Origin: an uncultured Bacteroidales bacterium
GTDB taxonomy: Bacteria > Bacteroidota > Bacteroidia > Bacteroidales > UBA4417
Direction of reading: 5' to 3'
Assembly (NCBI GenBank): GCA_903878265.1
Contig: CAIRHD010000620.1
Coordinates: 1-38,357 of the forward strand
DNA length: 38,357 bases
Part shown: piece after piece, positions 1 through 7,520 of the stretch
How positions within the stretch are numbered: the stretch's first letter is position 1
Layout of the letters: every line of letters starts with the position of its first letter
Position numbers and translations under genes: made by a program
The notes under the pieces: generated by a model
What the model saw: the letters and a program-made list of their open reading frames with translations, nothing else
Database searches by the model: none
Told to the model about the DNA's origin: nothing

Positions 1-1
1 T

Positions 2-325
2 TACCTGATAAAATTTAAAACTATTGAAGAAGCAATAGCACTCAATAACCATGTACCGCAAGGATTATCATCGTGTATATTTACCGAAAATCTTGTAGAG
101 GCTGAAACGTTCCTTTCAGAAACAGGGTCAGACTGCGGAATCGCAAATGTTAACCTTGGCACATCCGGTGCAGAAATCGGAGGGGCTTTTGGTGGCGAAA
201 AAGATACAGGTGGTGGCCGCGAATCGGGTTCAGATGCCTGGAAAGCCTATATGCGCCGCCAGACCAATACTATTAATTTTAGTGGCCAGACAGCATTAGC
301 ACAAGGGATTACATTCGATTTTTAA
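2..325 (+). CDS. Aldehyde dehydrogenase, ALDH7 (antiquitin)-type, C-terminal fragment
   Basis: Only the last 107 codons are inside the window; the reading frame is open from base 2 and stops with TAA at 323-325. The translation carries the C-terminal signature of ALDH7-type dehydrogenases: a CGIANVN stretch, then [27 protein letters not shown] and [13 protein letters not shown]. This family oxidises semialdehydes such as alpha-aminoadipic semialdehyde with NAD+. The catalytic cysteine and most of the cofactor domain lie outside the window, so the substrate cannot be judged. It converges on the minus-strand polysaccharide locus and is separated from it by a terminator hairpin, so it looks like an ordinary flanking housekeeping gene rather than part of the locus. 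Family assignment is firm; specificity is inferred. Confidence 0.9.
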   Translation, partial: YLIKFKTIEEAIALNNHVPQGLSSCIFTENLVEAETFLSETGSDCGIANVNLGTSGAEIGGAFGGEKDTGGGRESGSDAWKAYMRRQTNTINFSGQTALAQGITFDF

Positions 326-348
326 TAGAAGAGTACATCTTTTAAAAT

Positions 349-376
349 AAGGCAGGTAGCAATAACCTGCCTTTTT
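349..376. terminator. Intrinsic terminator, probably bidirectional
   Basis: A 9-bp perfect inverted repeat (349-357 AAGGCAGGT paired with 365-373 ACCTGCCTT, 7-nt loop) runs into a T tract on the plus strand, 24 nt after the aldehyde dehydrogenase stop. On the minus strand the same stem is followed by TTATTTT, so it could also stop transcripts arriving from the polysaccharide locus. Structure is seen; function is inferred. Confidence 0.8.
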
Positions 377-588
377 AATTGATGGTTTATAACAGGAAAT
401 CTCCTGGCGCGCCTCGGTGTATTTGTTTTTTTATGTTAATGGAGAATAGTTAATTGTTAATGAGCGAGTGTAATAGGGCTTTAGTGGGAATAACGTTTTT
501 GATGATTAGCAAGAATTCCCTTATTAAAAAAAATATGTAGCTGATACCCGATAAGCGAATATAACAAGCAGAAATACCAAGAGCGCAA

Positions 589-1138
589 TTACCCCAAAAT
601 ACCTAAAGTGTTGTATGTTTTAAACGTTTGGATTATAGCCAGAGTTTCATTTACTCTCTGGGTCAGAATATCATACGCACTATTTTCAATAATGTCCTTT
701 GTAATTAATTGCGAACCCATCCCAACGCAGATTACCCCGGCTTTGAACCATTTTAAAAGGTTTTCTTCGGTTGGCTCAACCCAGCCTGTTGGCATAATGC
801 TGGTCCATGGGCATGGGCCTTTTATGTTTTCGACGAATTTGGGACCACCAACCTGTTCAGCAGGAAAAATTTTAACAACCTCTGCACCCAATTCTTCGGC
901 ATAACTAATTTCGGTAAGCGATCCGCAACCTGGCGACCAGAAAATTTTACGGCGGTTGCACACTTTGGCCATTTCTTCTATCAACACGTGAGAAACCACG
1001 AAATTGGTGCCAAGTTGAATATATAAAAAAGCTGTCCCGGCATCTAAAACTGAACCTATTCCTAAAATCATTCACGGAAATTCCCTGGTAGAATATTTAT
1101 TGAGTTCAGCAAAATTTTCATTGGCAAAATCACCTTTG
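589..1138 (-). pseudogene. Truncated KDPG aldolase copy (eda remnant)
   Basis: This is a decayed second copy of the intact eda at 9922-10593. Homology starts at the equivalent of residue 49-51 (N-R/K-G-D-F), immediately after the PL17 stop, and runs to the C-terminus. About 48 N-terminal residues are missing, including the FEFTNRG segment whose Glu (E46 in the intact copy) is the expected general acid/base. The codon for G71 of the intact copy is TGA here, just before the ATG at 1071, so only a 160-residue internal frame is open. Other changes hit conserved positions: SPV becomes SHV, and the phosphate-loop PTGG becomes PTGW. The Schiff-base lysine in VVKIFPAE is kept. The tail also differs, reading on to NTLGILG. 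An active aldolase is very unlikely. Confidence 0.85.
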
Positions 1139-3391
1139 TTATTTGTTTTTTGTTAATTCAAATGGTCCTACCCAACTGTAGCTTTTCCCTGCAATTTCAA
1201 CTTGATGGTTCGTGTCTTTATATACATCAGTATTTGAGATATTTAGCATCCATTTTGTACCAGTTTTAGTATCAAAAGTGATGCTGGTATACTGTTCATT
1301 ATTAAGTAGTATTTCTACATCAGTTATAGTGCTGAATGAATTTGCTGAAATTTCATTTACAGGGTCATAATGCCCGTTTGTTTCAATTATGGAAACAAAT
1401 ATTGCATCCTTCTCTTTGTTTTTCCGTATGATATATGACTGGTCGCGACGGAGGTTGAATAAAGGGTCTTTGGCCCCGAGTTCGGCAAACAGCAACTGAT
1501 CGTCGGGCGAAACCACCGTTGTGATAGTATAAAACCGCTCGTTGGAGAACCAGTCCAATTTAACGTTTTTATTCCCGGATTTGCCTTCACCGGTTTTCCA
1601 CAAATGCTGGTATCCGAAATCCTTACCCAGAGGCAGGAGAGTGGTGGGAACAGAATACTCAAAATCTGTATTCATCACCTGGCCCAAAAAGTAGTATGGC
1701 AAATCGTATTGGTTTTCCTTTTCCGATTGTACCCGGAAAATATCAACAACCAGTGGCTTCCCGAAAGCCTTATCTTCAATAACCGCCATGGTACGGTGCA
1801 AGGTTATACCGGGATATGCATTTGTGTCTTTCGCGCTCATGATCTGAATATCCTTGCCTGTAGCATTAAAAAAATACGGATAGGAATGGTATTTATTGCC
1901 GGTTTCAAAATCCCCTTTAAAATGAGAAGTTTCGTTCACGACTAGGGTATTGTGAGCAACTGACTGCTTCGCCCAGGTATTATTTTCAGGGAGGTAAGCA
2001 CCTCCATTTTTCTGGTCAATGTTTACAAACCGCGCTGATCCGTAATCTTGTATGACCTCTTTCCCTTTGTCGTACATCGAAAAAGATAGTTTATCAAAAT
2101 GGCCGTGTCCCATTCCCTGCGCAGTATATTTCATTACAATGCATAATTCGTCAGTTGGATCCCCTGCGCGGATAATTCCGACTCCCCCCTGGTCGCCGTT
2201 CGCGCCGTCAGTCATTTCAATCGATTTTTTAATAAAAGGTTTCTCCCGACCTTCAGCTAATCCTTTTGCAACAGATAAACCCGTATTATCCAGTAATACT
2301 AAGTTTTGCTTTTTTGCAATGGACAGAAGCGTCGGATCTTTCCCTCCAAAGAAGTATATAATATCAACCGCAGACACTAGTTCTCTGGATAAATACGACA
2401 TGCCCTTTTGCGAGTCGTTGATAGGAAAGAACAGCCCTTCCGAATCAGTCAGGTTAAGAACGGCAAAGAGGGATTTGGAAAGAATATGATTGCGGTATTC
2501 GAATATTTTCAGTTCAGGACGGCAGTTTTCGATCGATTCGGCGAAGAGCATAACAGGATACAAAGCATATCGCTGATAATATGGGCCTTCGGTATAATAT
2601 CCATCCGGCGAAAACAGGTAATCAAGTTGAATAAAAAAACCTGCGCCCGGTTGTTCGGGCAATTTAATCAATCCGCCGTCATTATCTTTCTGGTCCTTAT
2701 TAATCCCATCATCCTTAAGACCATATAAGGCCCTTTCTATCAATACCTTATCGTTCATTACAAATCCGATCATACCAACAGCAGCAATGCCCCAGGTACT
2801 GTGGTTGTGGATGCGGTTAAAAAACTGCGGGTTGCCAACCGACAGAAAATCGGCATATGGCCTGAATAAATCGTGTTCAAGTACTTTCCGTTCTTCAGGT
2901 TTCAGCCAGTCGTAAACACAGTCGTAAGCCTGACTCATGTATACCAGCCAGTTGGCATCGTTCAGACACTGCCAGAATAATTTACCACGGGCATAAGAGC
3001 GTTTTTCAGGATGTTGTGGAAGTGTAGGATAAAGTTTCGCGTATTGCATCAGCATATCGCGGATAAAAACGGCATATTTCTGCTCGCCAGTAATCTGATA
3101 GATTACTCCCGCTTTCTGAAGTATCAGGTAGTTTTTTTTGTGGCGTTCATGCGTATATCCTCCGGCCATATCCTTGGGTACTGGTACTTCAATCCCGTTA
3201 GCCATTTCAAGGTCAACCTCTTGTATGGTTTCCTGAAAGGATTGATTTAATAGAGGTAGTTTCTTCAGGTTTGATTTAATGTCCGAAACTCCTTTCTCAG
3301 TCAGAACCAGTCGTGGATGCGATTGAGTGAACCCGGATCCTGGCAGGAAGCAGATCAGAAAAACGATAAAAACTAATTTAACCCTGTCCAT
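1139..3391 (-). CDS. Oligoalginate lyase, family PL17 (heparinase II/III fold)
   Basis: Predicted exo-acting oligoalginate lyase that releases unsaturated monouronates from alginate oligosaccharides, most likely in the periplasm. The 750-residue length matches characterised two-domain PL17 enzymes (about 730-750). After a signal peptide (residues 1-22) comes an alpha/alpha toroid (about 25-380) with the N196-H197 pair in the motif HNHSTW and a tyrosine-rich substrate segment around 261-275 (DGYYTEGPYYQRYA). A heparinase II/III beta-sheet domain (about 390-745) follows, with GHGH at 428-431 supplying the catalytic histidine. These correspond to the Asn/His/Tyr/His set described for Alg17c of Saccharophagus. 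It is the last intact gene of the cluster and sits downstream of the SDR, PL38-type lyase, MFS and kdgF genes. The stop codon is directly joined to a truncated eda copy. Family assignment is strong; the exact M/G preference cannot be read. Confidence 0.93.
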   Translation of the reverse strand: MDRVKLVFIVFLICFLPGSGFTQSHPRLVLTEKGVSDIKSNLKKLPLLNQSFQETIQEVDLEMANGIEVPVPKDMAGGYTHERHKKNYLILQKAGVIYQITGEQKYAVFIRDMLMQYAKLYPTLPQHPEKRSYARGKLFWQCLNDANWLVYMSQAYDCVYDWLKPEERKVLEHDLFRPYADFLSVGNPQFFNRIHNHSTWGIAAVGMIGFVMNDKVLIERALYGLKDDGINKDQKDNDGGLIKLPEQPGAGFFIQLDYLFSPDGYYTEGPYYQRYALYPVMLFAESIENCRPELKIFEYRNHILSKSLFAVLNLTDSEGLFFPINDSQKGMSYLSRELVSAVDIIYFFGGKDPTLLSIAKKQNLVLLDNTGLSVAKGLAEGREKPFIKKSIEMTDGANGDQGGVGIIRAGDPTDELCIVMKYTAQGMGHGHFDKLSFSMYDKGKEVIQDYGSARFVNIDQKNGGAYLPENNTWAKQSVAHNTLVVNETSHFKGDFETGNKYHSYPYFFNATGKDIQIMSAKDTNAYPGITLHRTMAVIEDKAFGKPLVVDIFRVQSEKENQYDLPYYFLGQVMNTDFEYSVPTTLLPLGKDFGYQHLWKTGEGKSGNKNVKLDWFSNERFYTITTVVSPDDQLLFAELGAKDPLFNLRRDQSYIIRKNKEKDAIFVSIIETNGHYDPVNEISANSFSTITDVEILLNNEQYTSITFDTKTGTKWMLNISNTDVYKDTNHQVEIAGKSYSWVGPFELTKNK

Positions 3392-3566
3392 AACTATTTA
3401 TTGCTGCTGTTATATACCTGCTGCTAAAATGCGAAAGTCACTAATCCGGTTTGGAAAGTTGGGTATTGGGTAAACCCCGGGAGTACTTTACTTCCAATTT
3501 TATTGTCAACAAAGCCAGGCTAAAACAAATGTTCAATCAGCCAAACCAATCAAACCAGGAATATTC

Positions 3567-4322
3567 TTAGGAGAAATATAAGCCTCCGTTTATGTCAACA
3601 TTCAATCCTGTAAGGAATGACGATTCGTCCGAAGCAAGGTAAGCTATCAGGTCAGCTACTTCTTCGGCTTTACCTTCGCGCCTGAGCGGGGTGCCGGCTG
3701 CCACGCGCTCACGGACTTCGTCCTTGGTGAAACGGTCGTGGAATGAAGTCGCGATCATGCCTGGAGCAACTGCATTTACCCTGATATTCTTTGGTCCGAG
3801 TTCTTTGGCCATGGAGCGTGCGAAAGTCATAACAGCACCTTTTGAAGCTGCATAAGCCGATGCCCCAGGACCTCCACCGTCGCGGGCAGCCTGCGATGAG
3901 AAATAAATGATTGAACCTCCGCTTTCGGGAAAGTAAGGAATCACTTCACGGGTAACAAGGAATGCAGATTTGGCATTTACTTCCATGAGGAAATCCCAGA
4001 ATTTTTCTTCCATTTCAACAACCTGATGGCGTGCCACCAAACCGCCAACTACATGAACCATAATATCGACTTTGCCCGTAAAAGCAGATGCAGCCTGCTG
4101 AAATAACCTTTTTACATCATCTGCTTTGGTCATATCGCCCTGAACTGAAACGGCTTCACCTCCGGCATCCTTAATCATTTTCAATGTTTCGTCCGCATCA
4201 GCCTCGTTGTCGAAATAATTCACAACTACTTTTGCTCCTTCTTTTGCCAGTTTTAACGAAACCTGGCGACCTATATCCCTGGCACCACCGGTTACTACTG
4301 CTACTTTGTTTTGTAATTTCAT
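3567..4322 (-). CDS. SDR oxidoreductase, probable DEH reductase (DEH to KDG)
   Basis: A 251-residue classical short-chain dehydrogenase/reductase. The cofactor motif is TGGARDIG (11-18), with Asp where a Gly is usual; the normal NNAG stretch reads VVGG (91-94). The catalytic set is present as S142/S143, Y157 and K161 (YAASK). Alginate-degrading bacteria use an SDR to reduce the aldehyde of 4-deoxy-L-erythro-5-hexoseulose uronate (DEH) to 2-keto-3-deoxygluconate. The position between a PL38-type lyase and PL17, downstream of kdgF and the MFS gene, makes that role the best reading (inference). There is no signal peptide, so it is cytoplasmic. It is clearly distinct from the KduD-type SDR at 11.8 kb. 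Cofactor preference (NADH or NADPH) is not assigned. Confidence 0.85.
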   Translation of the reverse strand: MKLQNKVAVVTGGARDIGRQVSLKLAKEGAKVVVNYFDNEADADETLKMIKDAGGEAVSVQGDMTKADDVKRLFQQAASAFTGKVDIMVHVVGGLVARHQVVEMEEKFWDFLMEVNAKSAFLVTREVIPYFPESGGSIIYFSSQAARDGGGPGASAYAASKGAVMTFARSMAKELGPKNIRVNAVAPGMIATSFHDRFTKDEVRERVAAGTPLRREGKAEEVADLIAYLASDESSFLTGLNVDINGGLYFS

Positions 4323-4372
4323 CTTTATGTAATTTTTAAAAATTGATTTAACAATTAATTGAAACCTGGGAA

Positions 4373-5575
4373 TTAAAACAAAAGAGTTATTGTACTTGAG
4401 TTTAGCTCTTTATCAGAGATGTTTTTGATAACACCCAGGTATGAAGTATCCTTAAATTTAATTGATGCCAGGTAGAGCGCAAGAATAAAGTCTTTGTTTT
4501 TAAACTCCTCAATTTGCTGGTAGGGCCACACTTTCTGTTTCTGAACAAAAGGAACCATGAAATCCAGGGCCAAACGAATGCAGCATCCATCGTTGGTTTT
4601 ATAGTGCCACAAATCAACACTGACGTTTTCGGCAAGAATTGCCAGTTCCATTAGTGCCCGAAGATTATAATCGCTATAGCTCAATGCTTTGGTGCGCTCA
4701 AGTTCAAAGGGTTGTGAACCATCAGGTTTTATCTGCGCTGTAATCCTTTTTTCCTTGGCCAACTCGCAACGGTGTATAGCATAATCAGTTTTGCCAAGGT
4801 AAAGGGCTATGGATACTGCCTGAACCTGGTACCAGGTGCCATGGTTGTTGGGTGCATTCGATTCGGCTATACCATTTTCACTTTCAGTAAGCCATTGAAA
4901 ATAGTTTGTCATCCAGGTTTTTAATCCTTCCTGGTCTTCATTTTTCCACGATTTAGAACCTTCCAGTAATCCAACGGCATCAATTATTTTACGGAAATCC
5001 TGTCCCTCCAGAACACCCCAACTACGGCCATCGTTACTCCCTTTTACTGCCTGAGCATATTTTAAGTTAGGGTTCATTCGGGTGGCAGCATCCAAAAACC
5101 ATACTCGTATCAATTTTGAGGCATGTTCAGCATATTTTTCGCTGGCGGAAAAGTAGTACGCAATGGCGGCATCAAGCACAGCACCCGACATTTTATTCAG
5201 ATTTTCGTAATCCTTGTACAATTTAACTTCGGGGTTAACAACTCCGTCTTTTCTGATGTATGGCAATCCATCAGGAGTATTCGGGTTTGGAAACCAGTAT
5301 TTTGCAAGGCTCACAAAGTCGTGTTTATCGCCGCTTACAGGTACCTGATTTTTATCCATAACCGATACCGGTGCAAATTCCAAAGCCTTGTCACCTGCTC
5401 TTAATACTGCCGATACAGCTTTTTCTACTTCCTTATTTCCATCGATGTAAGCATTTCGGGACTCGAGCATTCTTTTGCCATTCAATATAAAAACCTGCGG
5501 CAATTTTGTAGCATTTGCTCCAAATTGTGGAGCAAAGAATAACCCAATGAGCAAGACAGTAGTTAATAATTTCAT
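4373..5575 (-). CDS. Alginate_lyase-domain (PF05426) polysaccharide lyase, PL38-type
   Basis: A 400-residue secreted protein with a signal peptide (about 1-22) and an all-helical alginate_lyase domain. Family landmarks are the FPNPNTPDGLPYIRKDG stretch (95-111), the RMNPN segment (166-170), the NNHG motif at 243-246 (N243, N244, H245) and the ELERTKALSYSDYN region with Y300, the likely catalytic tyrosine by analogy to PL5/PL38 enzymes. PL38 members include glucuronan lyases and an alginate lyase from Bacteroides ovatus, so beta-elimination of a uronan is the expected reaction. This copy is the most divergent of three in the window (others at 21874-23049 and 28156-29400) and is the only one inside the alginate core block. 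Its preferred substrate is probably alginate (inference from context). Confidence 0.8.
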   Translation of the reverse strand: MKLLTTVLLIGLFFAPQFGANATKLPQVFILNGKRMLESRNAYIDGNKEVEKAVSAVLRAGDKALEFAPVSVMDKNQVPVSGDKHDFVSLAKYWFPNPNTPDGLPYIRKDGVVNPEVKLYKDYENLNKMSGAVLDAAIAYYFSASEKYAEHASKLIRVWFLDAATRMNPNLKYAQAVKGSNDGRSWGVLEGQDFRKIIDAVGLLEGSKSWKNEDQEGLKTWMTNYFQWLTESENGIAESNAPNNHGTWYQVQAVSIALYLGKTDYAIHRCELAKEKRITAQIKPDGSQPFELERTKALSYSDYNLRALMELAILAENVSVDLWHYKTNDGCCIRLALDFMVPFVQKQKVWPYQQIEEFKNKDFILALYLASIKFKDTSYLGVIKNISDKELNSSTITLLF

Positions 5576-5620
5576 TGTTTGTTATTTACATTTATAATCT
5601 CCCAAACAGGAAATCCACCC

Positions 5621-7084
5621 TTATTTTATCTGTTCAATTTTCCCAACAGTAAGATAAATCGATATCAACGACATGGGTACCAATGCAGCCAGCAATCCAA
5701 ACAATAAGGGCCAGCTGGATATCTGACCCGCAAAAAGAATAGCAAGGATGGTCCCCAGTACCGCTGCAGCACCACCTAAACCAGCTAATGATCCTACTGA
5801 TTTCCCGCAATGCAGGTCGCTGGGCAGCGTTTGAATATTAACTATGGTAAACTGAAATCCTCCCAGTACGAATGCCATCAGAATAACTGCGAATATGGCA
5901 TTTGGAACCAAAACGGCAGCAATTACGGAAGGAACAATTATCAATCCGCCTACTAGCATAGCCGTTTTTCGTGCTTTATCGACTGTTGCACCCTTACGGA
6001 TTAAAAATCCTGAAAACCATCCGCCCGAAATACTGCCGACCATAGCCCCGACGTAAGGAATCCAAGCAGAAAAGGCCAGTTCTTTAATATTTAAGTTGAA
6101 TTCTTCCACCAGATACATCGGCAGGAAAGTGACGAACATCCACCAGATGGGATCCAGGAAAAAGCGGCCTAAAATAACAGAATAATTTTTCCGGTTAGCC
6201 AGCAATTGTCCCCACGATTTTGCTATCTCATTCTTAACTTTCGATTCAGGTTGATTACTCAGGATATAATTCCGTTCCTTTTCGGTTATCCACTTATGCT
6301 CTTTCGGTCCTTTTTTGTTGATAATAAGCCACGGAACCAGCCATAATATGCTTAAGGAACCAACGACCACAAAGGTAAGCTGCCAGCCCACCGCCATATA
6401 TAACATCAGGATAATAACGGGCGCCAGTATTGAACCTATTGATGCCGCTGCTCCAAAAAGCCCCTGGGCCAATGCGCGTTCATTTTGCGGAAACCATTCC
6501 GCATTGCTTTTGGTAGCTCCCGGCCAGGGTCCGGCTTCGCCTAACCCGAGCATCATCCGGAACGATGTCAGTGATAATTTTCCCCGTGCCAGGGAAGTAA
6601 GAGCATCAGCAGTACCCCATACCAGGACGGAAACCACGAAACCACGGCGCGTTCCTATTTTATCGTACAATTTACCTGAAAAAAGCTGGCTGAACCCATA
6701 AGCGATCATAAAGAAAATGGTAATCAACCCTAGCTGGTCTTTCGCTTGTTTCGAAGCTGCTTCGGGCGAAGCATTTTTATCGACAATTCCGAGTTCGTAG
6801 GCTATTCCCTGGCGGTTGACGACAATCTGCCCATCCTTTTTAAAGGAAACATTTCCGACTTTTTGAATAATTTCGTCACCCTTTTTTGAGACAAGACTAT
6901 ACGTGTTATCTTCGGCGATGAACTGAGCCTGATTAACTTTCAGTCCGGGATCAACCTGGTCGACTACATTATATTCAATATTGGTCACCCACATGTAATT
7001 GAGCGTACCACGGTCAAGGTAATTGATAATTGTGATAAGCATTATCAACCCGATGATCCACCAACGTAATCCTTTAATCTTCAT
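5621..7084 (-). CDS. MFS uronate transporter (ACS/ExuT-like) with large periplasmic insertion
   Basis: Inner-membrane major facilitator superfamily symporter, most like the hexuronate/anion:cation symporter branch: TM1 ends in INYLDR (20-25), and the A motif GKLYDKIGTRRG (138-149) follows TM2. About twelve hydrophobic helices are visible. It probably imports unsaturated monouronates or DEH. The frame can be extended to a TTG at 7102, but the ATG at 7084 gives a normal N-terminus (MKIKGLRWW, 487 residues) and leaves a 4-nt gap after the kdgF stop, so I chose it. The odd feature is about 85 hydrophilic residues (about 33-117) inserted between TM1 and TM2, where the family normally has a short periplasmic loop. 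Substrate is inferred from the neighbours kdgF, SDR and PL17. Confidence 0.88.
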   Translation of the reverse strand: MKIKGLRWWIIGLIMLITIINYLDRGTLNYMWVTNIEYNVVDQVDPGLKVNQAQFIAEDNTYSLVSKKGDEIIQKVGNVSFKKDGQIVVNRQGIAYELGIVDKNASPEAASKQAKDQLGLITIFFMIAYGFSQLFSGKLYDKIGTRRGFVVSVLVWGTADALTSLARGKLSLTSFRMMLGLGEAGPWPGATKSNAEWFPQNERALAQGLFGAAASIGSILAPVIILMLYMAVGWQLTFVVVGSLSILWLVPWLIINKKGPKEHKWITEKERNYILSNQPESKVKNEIAKSWGQLLANRKNYSVILGRFFLDPIWWMFVTFLPMYLVEEFNLNIKELAFSAWIPYVGAMVGSISGGWFSGFLIRKGATVDKARKTAMLVGGLIIVPSVIAAVLVPNAIFAVILMAFVLGGFQFTIVNIQTLPSDLHCGKSVGSLAGLGGAAAVLGTILAILFAGQISSWPLLFGLLAALVPMSLISIYLTVGKIEQIK

Positions 7085-7088
7085 GGTG

Positions 7089-7454
7089 TTATTTATTTCC
7101 AAAGTAAGTTACAGTACTTCCGTCCAAAAAATCCTGACGGACCGGACTGAACACATCCACCAGTATGCCAGTTTCGAGGCATAAAACTCCATGAACCACG
7201 CTTGGCGGAACATAAAACGAATCGCCTTCATAAAGCAGTTGTATATTTCCCCCTATGTTAGCTTCGAAAGTTCCGGCCGCAACGTAACTGGTTTGTGAGT
7301 GAAAATGCTCATGGGGTTTGCCAATTGAGCCTTTCTCGAATTTTACTTTCACAAGCATGATTTTATCGTCATAGCCCATTATCTGCCGTGAAACCCCACC
7401 TCCAAGTTCTTCCCAATCCATTTTTTGAGTATTAAAAAACAAGTTTTCGCTCAT
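7089..7454 (-). CDS. kdgF: KdgF, cupin for linearising unsaturated uronates
   Basis: A 121-residue single-domain cupin with the KdgF metal set: H48 and H50 in KPHEHFHSQ, Q54, and H88 in VPPSVVHG. KdgF speeds opening of the Delta4,5-unsaturated monouronates made by lyases or GH88 into the linear 5-keto-4-deoxy form. No signal peptide is present, so it acts in the cytoplasm. Its stop is 4 nt before the MFS start, which suggests co-translation of importer and first intracellular step. The upstream neighbour is the two-domain PL6. KdgF can serve both the alginate and the glucuronate branch. Assignment rests on size, metal ligands and context. Confidence 0.9.
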   Translation of the reverse strand: MSENLFFNTQKMDWEELGGGVSRQIMGYDDKIMLVKVKFEKGSIGKPHEHFHSQTSYVAAGTFEANIGGNIQLLYEGDSFYVPPSVVHGVLCLETGILVDVFSPVRQDFLDGSTVTYFGNK

Positions 7455-7520
7455 GATGCTGATTGTTAATTGGTTATTAGTTAATTGTCAATTTGTTCAG
7501 ATTGTATGACCAGCTTATTA

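Noticed and set aside
405..416. GGCGCGCC 8-bp palindrome in the spacer after the aldehyde dehydrogenase
   Set aside because: A lone self-complementary GC-rich octamer with no flanking repeats; no sign of an attachment site or cloning scar.
589..1071. A functional 160-residue short aldolase starting at ATG 1071
   Set aside because: It lacks the N-terminal strands and catalytic Glu, has a G-to-W change in the phosphate loop, and sits behind an in-frame TGA in clear homology; a pseudogene explains it better.
2052..2489. Plus-strand 145-codon frame inside PL17
   Set aside because: Antisense to the heparinase-fold region with conserved motifs; no domain or plausible start context.
7085..7102. 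TTG start at 7102 for the MFS gene, overlapping kdgF by 14 nt
   Set aside because: The ATG at 7084 gives a normal ACS-family N-terminus and a 4-nt gap, so the overlap is probably not real.
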